From contig RQTK01000314.1 of NCBI GenBank assembly GCA_003991915.1, forward strand, positions 386,480-450,479: a DNA stretch of 64,000 nucleotides. The letters are read 5' to 3'. Source of the DNA: Elysia chlorotica. Lineage: Eukaryota; Mollusca; Gastropoda; Plakobranchidae. Position numbers and translations under genes: made by a program. The notes under the pieces are model-generated. The model searched no databases. It was not told the DNA's origin and was given only the letters and a program-made list of their open reading frames with translations. Positions 1 to 10,671 of the stretch are shown piece after piece (the first letter of the stretch is position 1; each line of letters begins with the position of its first letter).

Positions 1-230
1 TTAATTGTTATGGACGGGTGCCAAGACTGGTGTCTGACAATTTCATGAGCTGCCACACATGAGACAGGGCGGTGAGACTTGGACTTTTGTCTCAGCTGCT
101 CACATTACACTGACCCAACTAGTTACAGGGGACAAAATTGAACAAATAAACCTGCCGATCGTGGGGTTTGAACCGCAGACTTCCCGATCTCGAGACCAAC
201 GCTCTACCACTTGAGTCAGTTAGCCCCATG
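1..230 (-). repeat. tRNA-derived SINE copy, head type B
   Basis: This is a minus-strand copy of the main SINE of the window. Read on the minus strand, the head carries an A-box-like stretch (CTCAAGTGGTAGAGCG) and a B-box-like stretch (GGTTCAAACCC). The shared body follows (rc of acactgacccaact, then gagacaggg, gctgccacaca, tctgacaattt). The tail near base 1 is cut by the window edge. The head differs in sequence from that of the copies at 53439, 56953 and 63054, although the body is the same. Confidence 0.75.
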
Positions 231-1897
231 GTTAAACTTTTTGCTTGTGGACATTATAGGTTGGAAAATTGGCTGAATTATATTGGTTAAAGTAAAAAGA
301 GAGGTGCTCCATCTTCACAAAAATGTAATTTAATTAAAAAACAAAGAACATCTGTCGTCATAACATTTATGTTTATGATCATTTATTCATTGTTTAACTT
401 TGATATTTTCTGAGTTATTGAAAATAACAATTCTTTCAACGTTACTCTTTTTTATTATTAATTGAAATACACTTTAATTAAGTTGCATTATATGGAAATA
501 ATCCACATTGCTGTAATTTTATGACTGAATTATTTTTTTCTCTAGAAATTTTTTTTATTTGAATTTCGCAAAACTTGTATTACATGTAATTTTGTATTGT
601 ATTTTGGTAAATACATGTACATATGTATTTTTGTTATTAAAATCTACATTAGCCCATGCGATTTAGGTTTCCAAGTCTTTCCAATACATTTATTATCATT
701 ATTATTACATTTCATTATACATGTAAATCCACAGAGAAGAGGCTTCTCTATCCACCTAAGCATACTGTGGAATGCAAAATTTTAAGTAGACTGTAGAGAC
801 AAGAAAAGATTAAATTGAAACAATTTGTTGATTATAAAAGACATGCTTAGTGGGGTCTCAAGTAGACTTCAAGTACGTGCATCTGCAAAAATTTATTTAT
901 AACCTTTTTTAATATCCATTTCAATCAATAGCTTGGGAACTCATTTATGTGCAGTCTTGTCAGTCTGGAAAATTTTTAAATCAAATAATTGGGGAGTTAA
1001 AATACAACTACATGTACAATTTTAATACTCAAATTGTTTAATTTCCCTATAAATCTGAAATACCATAAATCCTGTGCAATGCACTGTTTACCCCATTGAT
1101 AGATGATCCAATGTTTGGCTGCAAAGAGGGCATCAACTGCTCTTGAAGAAGTTAAAGCAAAATGACATCCTTAAATCCTAGAACATTTCGACCATGAGAA
1201 AGGGTGTGACTCAGAAATACATAAAGAATTTAGAAGTGATGGATTCATACATGTAATTGAGTTGCTTGGTGAGATTTTTCTCTTGGCAGTGATTATTCGG
1301 ATAACAAATCTAAATAATAAAAACGGGTGGGGGTGGTTGACTATTTAGATAACGTGCTATCTAATAGTCTTAACCCCCCATGATTTAATTATTTGGATAA
1401 CCTTTTTTCTAAATGGTGTAAAATTCCTTTGTTATTATTTCGAAGGGCCATTTTAAATTTCAGTAAGCCTACATTGTAGGGAAATGTCTGTATACCTATA
1501 TTTATTATGCTTGAAACAGACAAGATAGATCTTAAAGGAAGAAAAGAAAGATCATTAATTTTTAATCAACACGTAACTAAAATCAAAGATCTAGTTGTTG
1601 TTTTTTAAGTTTCATTTTCTTTTCTACCACAAATTGCTTCAAATTCTCCCCTCAGAAAACGATAGCTGTTCATTTTTGTAATAAAAGGAAATTTCACAAT
1701 GATCCTGATCTCTACAAAGGCCGCGGCCAAAAAATTCCTGTAAAAGAAGCAAAATTTTCAGGCGTTATATTTTACTAAAAACATTCTTTTTCCCCCACCT
1801 GAAATATCTGAAGAAAAAGTGTCAAAAAGCACTAAATATTATTAAAACTTTATCCGCGGAGTAGATAGTCCCTCCTCTACCTCCATCGCTCACTGAT
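228..1897. other. AT-rich stretch, no gene seen
   Basis: No exon with family similarity and no long open frame is visible here; the few open frames are short and of low complexity. Confidence 0.5.
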
Positions 1898-2560
1898 AGT
1901 GGTTAGAAAACTGTTCTCTGTTGGATTCCAACCCATGTTGCTGTGACCGGCTGAGACAGGAGTCATGGTATCCCCGCCCTGTCTCGTGTGTGGCAGCACA
2001 TACAGTAGTCAGACGTCTGTCTTGGGGCCCGTCCACAATATAGCCTATATACTTCTGATGTTGGACGTTAAAACCAACTCAACCCAGCCATGTTGGAATT
2101 GAAGGAAATGAAATGGCTGATGAGCTCGTCATGATCGGGCTTAAGTTGAACCTACTCACTCAAGTGCAGATGCCGGCACCAGATTCAAAGCCAATTTATT
2201 GTAGTTGTACAGTTTATAAGACTAAGAGAAAATTGGAAATCGCGATGGAGCAATATGGCAAATAACAAATAACACTGTTTCGACCACATTTATGTCACTG
2301 TGCAGGAGTGTCTCAGGCTAGACGACGAGACCAGGTGGCACTCGATCGAGTCCGACTTGGACATTTTCATCTTACTCACGCCTTCTTATTGAATGATATT
2401 GATAGATTAAGAGCCTCCACAGTGTCAAACCTGCAACTGTCAATTATCCATAAGTTACATTCTGGTTGACTGTCCGCTTTTTTACTGGGAAAGAAATCTG
2501 TACTTGGCTTACGGGCCACCAGAGAGCAGCGCCAACTTTACTCTTTACATGTCTTACTCT
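1898..2560 (+). pseudogene. Non-LTR retrotransposon fragment, RNase H end, with nested SINE
   Basis: The bases encode the C-terminal part of an RNase H domain and the zinc-binding tail of an ORF2 protein. Visible pieces are the SHVGIEGNEMADEL stretch after 2085 (typical of the fourth acidic region of RNase H) and SQARRRDQVALDRVRLGHFH near 2310-2370. The same two blocks occur in the better copy at 58975-60190. The frame is broken by stops and by a SINE at 1941-2083. Element families with RNase H of this kind are I-like or related clades; the exact clade is inferred. It is 5' truncated. Confidence 0.75.
1941..2083 (+). repeat. SINE copy nested in retrotransposon, 5' truncated
   Basis: Only the body and tail of the SINE are present: ctgtgaccggctgagacagg, then ccctgtctcgtgtgtggcag, and the tail gttggacgttaaaaccaact. 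The RNase H fragment is interrupted exactly here. CCATGTTG is found on both sides (1933-1940 and 2088-2095), as expected for a target site duplication. Confidence 0.8.
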
Positions 2561-2675
2561 TATTTTTTTTTTTTTAATTTCTGCAGTTGATGGCCAGTAT
2601 GAAGCTCTCAAAGCTATGTTTTTGGCCTGTCGCAAAGGTAGGCGGCCAAATCTGCCATGTGACATCCACATGGAT

Positions 2676-2730
2676 AATCATCACCATCATAACCATCATC
2701 ATCATCACCACCACCCCCACCCCCACCACC

Positions 2731-2762
<32 letters not shown>

Positions 2763-2768
2763 CATCAT
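2676..2768. repeat. CAT/CAC microsatellite
   Basis: An interrupted array of CAT and CAC triplets. It gives a poly-His open frame on the plus strand, which is not taken as a gene. Confidence 0.9.
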
Positions 2769-2843
2769 ATAAAATGTCTGGAATGTCCTGAGTACGATGA
2801 GTGGTCGTACTAAAGTAAAAAGAAAGAGGGAACTAAGTTAAAC

Positions 2844-4695
2844 TGTTAGAAACATGCAAATGAACTGTATGAATTCTATGCAAGGTTTGACTTTCACGAC
2901 TTTAACTTTAAGAGGGCAAGGGGTGAAAGGGTGAGTGCATTAAGCGAAAGGTTGTTGAATGAAAGGGAAAGAATATATGTTTCAAATGAGGACGTTTTAA
3001 AATCGCTAAAAGGAATAAAAACCAAATAAAGTGGCAGAACCTGACGGTGTGATGCCTAATGTATTAAAATTGTGCGTAGATAAACTATACATTTACTATT
3101 CTGTCTTATATTTTTAATTAACTCTTACAAACTGTCGGATTCCACGGGCGTGGAAAACATCTCACATTGTTTCCGTTCCTAAGAAAGCAAATATTAAATG
3201 TATGAATGAACTACGCCCTGTGGCGTTCGCATCGTGTTTTATGAAAGTTTTCGAAAGGTGTGTTTTGTCTCACTTAGATCCCATTGTTAATAAGTTCATG
3301 CACCCTTTCCAGTTTGCTTATTGACCTAAGAGAGCTGTAGACGACGCCATTTTACATTTAATCCTCATTTGGAAAAACCGTGTTCTTTCTTTCGCCTTAC
3401 GCTCTGCGATTTTTTTTTTGGTGTTTCCAACACAATAAAACATCATTATTTTACTTTGTGACAAACTTATTTCCTACAACACATTCGCATCTACTATTCT
3501 TTGGATACCTGACCTCTCGACCTCAGCTGGTACGACTTAGCCATTCCACTATCTCAGAAATTGTTATGACGGACACAGGAGCACCACAAGGCACAGTGCT
3601 TTCACCTCTTCTTTTCTCTATTTTCACACCAGACTGTAGACCGACACACACCAGCTGCATCACTGACTGACGACAATAATAATGATTGAATGAATGAAGA
3701 GGTGAGCACTTTTGTTGAATGGTGTGAGCGCATCTATCTAATTTTGAACGTCGATAAGACTACAGAAATGATCATAGATTTCAGGAAAAATCCGAGCTTG
3801 GTTAGTAATATAGCCATAATTGTATAAACGATAAGACAGTAGAGCGCGTAGACTCATTTAAACACCTTGGTCTAGCTCTTGATAGTAAACTTAATTGGAA
3901 TCAAAACACAGAAAATAAGTTATCATTAAAAAAAAACTTAGACCACGCATGTACTGCCTAAGAAAACTTAAATCTTTTTATGTCCATGAAATGTTGTTAC
4001 AAATATTTTACACATCCATTCTTACCACTACCAGTGTTCTGACCGTTGGCATCTCATGTTGGGGTGGACATTTGACAAAAAAGGACAAAGCCAAATTAGA
4101 CAAAATTATTAATAAAGCAGATGGGGTGGTTGGGGGACAACAAGACGAGGTTGACACACTTTGTAAACAACGCACTGAGAACAAGGCGAAACAGACACAA
4201 CAGCCGTCCTCTTCATGACGATTTGGACAGTAGACTTTTACAGAGTGGAATAGTTAGGATGCCGAGGGCCAGAACCAACAGATACAGAAATTCTTTTTTG
4301 CCTCGATCTATATCTTTAAAAAATGAACATTTTATTAGACAATGATTTTTTACATCATTCTTAATTATAATTGAATAGAATACTTCTATTTAAAAGTATC
4401 TATGTTTAAATTTACTCATGCATTTTGTAGCCTACGTGTGTATTAATTTTTTATGTATAATTTATAACGTTTACACAATATAAGATTTTTCTTATACATA
4501 CATTCAGTAACTCGAGCTGTGATATTGTCATATTATGGTGTATTTAGTATGTATAATAGGCCTACATGTATTTATTAATCTTGATGTCGAAATTTTACCT
4601 TTTTATTTTCATATCTTTGTAAACTTTATTTTTTGTTGTTGTATGAAGATAGTGTACTTTAATTTCCCCTTGAGGGATGAATAAAGATAACTGTT
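2844..4695 (+). pseudogene. Decayed non-LTR retrotransposon, reverse transcriptase and 3' end
   Basis: Many short frames together follow a reverse transcriptase of the CR1/L2-like kind. Recognisable pieces are a primer-region block (YLTSRPQLVRLSHSTISEIV, 3520-3565), GAPQGTVLSPLLFSI (about 3580-3625, the classic PQG..LSP motif), a damaged region after it where the YxDD box should be, and LILNVDKTTEMIIDFR (about 3740-3785). Later come a LDSKLNWNQNTE-like thumb region and MYCLRKLKSF (from 3949). The element ends with a CCTTGAGGGATGAATAAAGA-type 3' end at 4670-4690, as seen in many aquatic-animal non-LTR elements. Numerous stops and frameshifts show it is dead. Confidence 0.75.
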
Positions 4696-4709
4696 TTGTG
4701 TATTCTGTA

Positions 4710-5640
4710 ACTTCAGGCAGATAAGGAACGGATTTCTCTTAATCTTATTTCAAACGGTGCCTGTAACTGTCAGAGAACAGAGACTGCAGAAGTGAGACGG
4801 CTGAAGAGGAGACTAAAAATTGTTAAAGAACGCATTCGTGTAATGAAACTGGAGGCTGATGTGGATAAGACTTAAGAGCAGAGTCCTCTCTAGAGAAAAG
4901 ATGTTCTGCCCTAAGAAAGCTATTCTTAATGTAAAGTCGGAACATTTTGACTTGAAAGATAAAGTTCATTCTTATAATCTATATATATATCTAAATTGTG
5001 TTCTAACTCTAAGGAAAATGAGAAAAGTGGGGGTAGTGGGGGTTCCTAAAACGCTTTTACTAATGATGTAAGAAGAACTGCTATTTCTTTAATTTGTGAT
5101 GCTGGTGTTCCTGCAGCCAAAGTTGGCTTACCGTGTGCTCAGGCTGCTATTAATATGGGTGACGAGGATTTACTTTTAAGCAATCTTTAAGTCGCCCAAT
5201 CTCTTGTTAATAATGATTATGCCACGCTCCATGGTGATGGAACTTCTAGAGATGGAAAGAAGATTGTTGGTGAGTAACTTTCTCTTTCTGGTTACTCTAC
5301 ACTTTATTTGGGCTTTGTCTCAGTAGCCACAGAGGATGTCTGTAATTTGCTTTATATTATGTACTTAGTTTTATGTTCAAGAGGCTTTCCAATTGTTTAT
5401 CTGAACTTACTTGTGTTGATACCGAAACACTATTGATGGAATTATTATCTAAAATAAAGTGCACTGTGGCTGATCGTGCTGCAGTCATTAAGCTGTTTTC
5501 AATTGAAAAGGAAGCAGACAAAGCACTTGGACGTGACAAGAATGAAAAGCTTAGAGAATCTTTTAAGGAATCTGAAACTGCAACAAAACATCTGATAAGG
5601 TTAGCTTGTGACTGTTTGGGTCCACGTGGTGATGAAAAAA
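4710..5640 (+). pseudogene. Relic of an unrecognised element protein (ADRAAV motif)
   Basis: Several plus-strand stretches look like former coding sequence. They are a charged, coiled-coil-like segment near 4780-4870 (RRLKRRLKIVKERIRVMKLE); ISLICDAGVPAAKVGLPCAQ near 5090-5150; LHGDGTSRDGKKIVGE near 5230-5275; and a segment at 5373-5630 containing CTVADRAAVIKLF. The order DGTSRDGKKIVGE, then ATED, then DRAAV resembles large uncharacterised transposon-borne proteins of marine invertebrates, but I cannot name the family. Stops at 4873, 5188 and 5275 and a frame change near 5350 mark it as broken. A triplet microsatellite abuts its end. Confidence 0.4.
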
Positions 5641-5667
5641 GTAGGTGTCGTCTGGATTGGTTTGTAC

Positions 5668-5685
5668 TACTACTACTACTACTAT

Positions 5686-5730
<45 letters not shown>

Positions 5731-5870
5731 GACTACAACGACTACTACTACTACTTCTACTACTACTACTACTACTACTACAATAATAATAATAATAACA
5801 ACAACGGCGACGACGACGACGATAATAATGATGCTGGTGGTGGTGGTGGTGGTGGTGATGATGATGGTAC
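5668..5870. repeat. Compound trinucleotide microsatellite (CTA, AAT, GAC, GGT)
   Basis: About 200 bases of CTA/ACT units grade into AAT, AAC, GAC, then GGT and GAT units. All six frames stay open for long runs, so homopolymeric open frames here are artefacts. Confidence 0.95.
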
Positions 5871-6103
5871 CAATATCTAAAAAAGATTCGAGTAACAACT
5901 GCAGTACGTCAACACTTCTTCTCTTTGAGAGTGACAAACACCTGGAACAGCCTACCAGAGGACATTGTAAATGCAGCTTCAAGAATCGAATTGACAAATT
6001 GTGGAAGGACCACATACCTTGGGAGAGCACATGAAGTAATACTAAAATGGACAGAGGCAGAGACAACAAGAACGGGCAAAAGACCATGAGGCCTAACAAC
6101 ACC

Positions 6104-6150
6104 CGAAATAATAATAATATAAAAAAAAAAAATAATAATAATAATAACAA
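6104..6150. repeat. AAT microsatellite with A-run
   Basis: Aataataat units interrupted by an A-run. Confidence 0.85.
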
Positions 6151-6154
6151 TAGA

Positions 6155-9100
6155 TCGCAATTTAGAAGTTAATAAAAGAGAGCACCGGTGTCATTATTTT
6201 CCTATTTTTATAAAATTGCTCAACATTGGTAGTTCCTGCCCCCCCTTTGTTCTGTCCGCCCACCCTATACAACCCCACACCGCGAGCTCGCGCATATGCC
6301 GCGGAGAGGGGCCGCCATTTTTCTGAGCGATCTAGTGCTATTATTAATAGAAATCTATGTTTTGTACTCGAACTTCAGTTTCTGTACGAATGCACATCTT
6401 GGGCCTTGCCCATCGTGTCATCCTTTTCATGCAATGCAACTGTCTCGATCATTAGTTTTCTTTAGATTAGAACTACTACCACGAATGTTGACATTTTTTT
6501 CTACTGAGATTAATACATTGTATTCCATGTGCCAGGGAGACGTAGCCGCATAAGGACTCGTCAGGGAAACCTCAGTAGGAGTAGGAGACCTTAAATCCCG
6601 GATAGAGCTCTCTCTCTCTCTCTAGAATCATAATTAAAAAGGAGACTATCATGTTTTCATTGATAGATTTAGGTAAAAATGGTAATTTTTGTTACATCTG
6701 AAATTTCTTTGAAATGTTTAAGATAAACCTTGCTTAAGATTAACTTCTGGACTGGTTGCAAGTAGTTTTTCTGAGGTGGATTCCACTGTACATGTAAAAT
6801 GTATTGAGTTAACAAAATTAAGGCTGGAGAGCAAAGGGGGGGGGGGGAGAAAGGGTAATTTAATTTAAAAAAATGGAATCTCTAGTAATGGTAATAATTT
6901 GTTGAAACAATAGACTTTACAAGGAGTCACATTCCTTTATGTTTGCAAGCTGGTGGGCACATGTCAATACATTGTCGTTGTATCATACATGATTATGTTG
7001 GTGACTAGTGACTGAAATTTTACTGCTTTTGTAAAATTCAGGAACCAACTTTGTGATGGGATGTGCACATGATATTCATGTGAGACTAACAACTCTACCG
7101 TGGATATGCTCATTCTTGGTTGATAAATTTGGCGCCCCCCAAAATAGAGTCAACTCAAACTGGGAAAAGGCAACTCCACTCTGTGTGAATATTAAAATTC
7201 CTAGCTCTGTTTTACTTTCAAAGATATTTTTTGCATTATTAGCCTTGAATGCAACTAAAAAAAACAACAATAAAATTAAAGAATGACCAGTTAAAACCTC
7301 ATAAAACATTTTGATCATTCGAATTTCTCACAAACCGAATTTTTAAAGAGAATTACAGGATTAAAAAAAAACAACAACATTTCAGCAGTAGCCATCTTTT
7401 CTGTTTCATTTCAAAATGTGATATTCAGTATCAGAGTAAGTCATTGTTTTCTTTCTATAGCAATCTTCTCCCAACCACATTTCCTAAAAGCAGGTCTTGG
7501 GAAGAATTTTGACTGCAGCTTGACAGATAGTAGGGTTATTTTTATAATGCCTATGGGTGATGCCACCTAAGCATTAAGAGAATTAAAAATGAAAGACTTT
7601 GCATTATGAGTCCGATCCTGACAGAACCAAAGATGAAAAAATAACCTATTTTCTTGAACAATTTTGTTCATTTGAAATTCAAATAATCATATTTCTGTTT
7701 TTTTTTAAGGTGTCTAATTTAGATGATGAAAATGTAATTCCTCTGCCTCAAAGCCAAAATCGATCTGTAATGACACTATGTAACGAGACAGTTGTTAATT
7801 GCCTTAATCTTTATAGCAAGTATTAGCTGCTTAATTAAATACAATAGATCTCAGACATAAAGCATTAGAAGGTATGTAGATGGGTCGTATTACACTATTA
7901 CGTCAAGACCTAAAGGCATAAAGAACACCAAAGTTTACTCAATAAGAAATGCTGTAAATTCTTTTACACCTGGTACGGTACTATCCTCTCATTTAACATA
8001 CAAATGTAGAAATGAATCATGCTTTTCTGCAGAATATTATATACGTATAATGATTATATATTATTAATCATTATTAAATGATTTTATAGCAGAGAAAAAG
8101 TAAGATAAATCTAGAAGCTATGAATGTGTCTTGGATAGATGAAATAAAAGGGGCTTTAATCATGGCAAAGTGGTTTGGAAGATCACTTTCCTCTTTGAAA
8201 AAAACCCTTGTATTTGCTTCTTGATACCAATGTTTTTTTTCAGATCAGAGGAATGTGAAATGTGAAAACCGAGTTTTTCTTTACTGTGATGCCGAACACA
8301 CATCAAGCAAGCTTGATATGAATTCTCTCTAAATCTAAACAACTCTTAAGTCTCCATGAGCATGGTACATCATCACTTCCAAGGTCCAAATACAGTGTTA
8401 ATAAAGGGGAAATAACTGAATATAACTAAAGATCATTGGAACAACTGAAATCCAAAAATTAAAATCAATTTGGCAAACGTTATACTTGTAGTTATTGCCA
8501 AAAATGATTTAACAACTTAAAAAACAACAACACACACAGGTAAAACCATGTATCTGTCATGCAGTTTGGTAAATATTTATAGATGTTTGCTATGTGATGC
8601 AGACATGATACACATGTACTTATAAATAAAATGTTATCAAGTTATAAATGAAAACACAAGCCTGAATCTTATAACAAGAGACACCTCATTTTATTATATT
8701 TTCTGAAATATCAGCATAAATAATGAGCAGCAGTATGGTTAACGGTTAGAGAAAAAAAAGAAAACAATGTGGGATATTATTATAGAATACAATTATTGAA
8801 AACAAAAAACCAATGAGATGAAAAATTGGGGTTGTTCAAATTTTGATACATTATATTCTTATATTTTAATCATGGTTAGTTCCTTGCCTAAGCATTTGAA
8901 TTTCTGCCATCCTCCTACCAATGATGTACACTGTATCATTTGATTTACACTATTCATTATTTGAAATAAGAAAGGTATGTTAGTTTCAAAACAAAATACA
9001 AGAAAAAACATTTCATTAAATACTGGTAACCAATTAAAAAAAGAGTAAAATTAGACATTTGTATAAAAATAAAACTAATGTTTTCAGCATGCAGCTTTCT

Positions 9101-10570
9101 TCTGTTTCAGTATAATTAGAATAAGAATAACTCTGCCTTCAAAAGGAAAAACAAATCTGCTTTCATGTATTTCATTAAATCCCTTTGCCATTCTAAGTCT
9201 GAGTAGTCCTGATTTTTAGTATGGTAGTATGGTATCATTAACTTAGGATCCATAGAGAAGCAAATGCCAAAATGAAAAAATTGTTGGAGTAACATATATC
9301 ATGCAAAATAAAGGATCACAATAGGGAGTATTTCATTAACATTTATTACATTTTTAAAAATTAATAAAAAGCAAGATAATGGATGAAATTCAAAACCACA
9401 CCACACTAAAGGTTTAAAATCATATCTTACTACAAGATTAAAAAAAAAAAAAAAGATATGTATCTCCCTCATTAAAATTCTCCTTCAAGCCAAATTAGCT
9501 GCTTTGGAAACCTTTCAATAGGATGCTCGTCCAATATGAAAAAGAAACAAAATAACAACCAACAAAAAAAATAGTTTTACAACAAATCGCTTTTTCTTTC
9601 TTTGACATATAGTATTTAATCTTGATGAAGTTTTTCTTTAACCAATATCACACAAAAATTGATTTCAAGGGGCCGTATTCATGTGAAGGCCTAGGCCTAA
9701 AAACCAGACAAAACTTACGTCTGAAATTTAAATTTAGTCTCCGACCTATTCATGGGAATTTCCTAGTACTAAATTTTGATGCAAGTTTACACATGCGCCG
9801 AGGCAGAACTAAGGGGTAAATATTGGTTGCAACTGCAAGTGCATCTAAAGCCTATGAAAAATCAATTAATGACCTCTGTGTTGTTTTAGTAATATTTTAG
9901 TTGTTTTATAGTTTAATTTTACCATTTCGCCACACCTAATAGGACAATCACGCATTTTAAAGCTTTTTCACATTTTAGATCTACATTAAGAGAGTAGGTC
10001 AAAGGAAATGTTCCATCCAGTAGTTCATAAGATTAATACGGACCAAGGCCTTTTCCTCGTGTAAAAAACATTGTAAATTTTTTTTTGTGAGTCTATTTTG
10101 TGATGCAACCAACTACAAATATAAGCTTTGACCTAGAGCCCTCTTAACATTGAAAAACTACTTCATAATTATATTAACCTTTTGTTTTTATATGGAAAAG
10201 ATTATCTCTGACACTAAAGAGCATTTCTTCAACTACAAATATCTGAAAAAGTCCTAAATCTAACTAGTGCCTGATTCACCTTGGGTTGCTTTACATATAT
10301 GTATATGACAAGGAGTTCATAATAAAAATTTGAGTTCGAAAAAAATTAAAAATTGAGAAGTCAACTTCAATAAAGAATAAAAACAAAATGATAAGTATAA
10401 GCAGTTAAAAATTATGTTTATAAAAGTCACACTATTACATTTAAAAACTTAATTTGCTTTTTTTCAATGCCAACAAGAATATCACTACTGTGAATGTGAT
10501 CACTTCTTTAAGGATAAGTCTTGTATCATGTTTTGCCAGACACTATAATTTGTAAGAGGGGACTTCCAAC
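6155..10570. other. Gene-free stretch
   Basis: No conserved coding block was recognised. The stretch holds short CT and G runs (6608-6623, 6836-6848), a GC-richer patch with no clear role at 6226-6320, and otherwise plain AT-rich sequence. If the adenylosuccinate synthetase transcript ends here, part of 9300-10618 would be its 3' UTR; an AATAAA on the minus strand lies near 9346. Confidence 0.4.
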
Positions 10571-10618
10571 AGCACTCCAGGGGGTAGAATCCAAAAAGAA
10601 GTTTTCTCAAGCCCACAA

Positions 10619-10671
10619 TCACGAACATGGAATGATAGAATCTCTATCCTTGCCCACTCCTACCCACTTCA
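10619..10671 (-). CDS. ADSS: ADSS terminal exon, distal copy
   Basis: Acceptor TTTATTGTTTCAG is followed by TG, which completes the valine codon started in the previous exon, then [16 protein letters not shown] and a TGA stop. It is identical to the copy 154 bases upstream in the direction of transcription. Confidence 0.85.

Noticed and set aside
1-230. Functional tRNA gene
   Set aside because: The A-box and B-box resemblance belongs to a SINE head; the cloverleaf is not intact and the sequence continues into the SINE body.
2466-2813. Poly-His open frame of 115 codons
   Set aside because: Produced by the CAT/CAC microsatellite and starting within a dead retrotransposon; no support as a gene.
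5563-6150. Open frames rich in Tyr, Thr, Leu or Val on both strands
   Set aside because: All come from the triplet microsatellite at 5668-5870.
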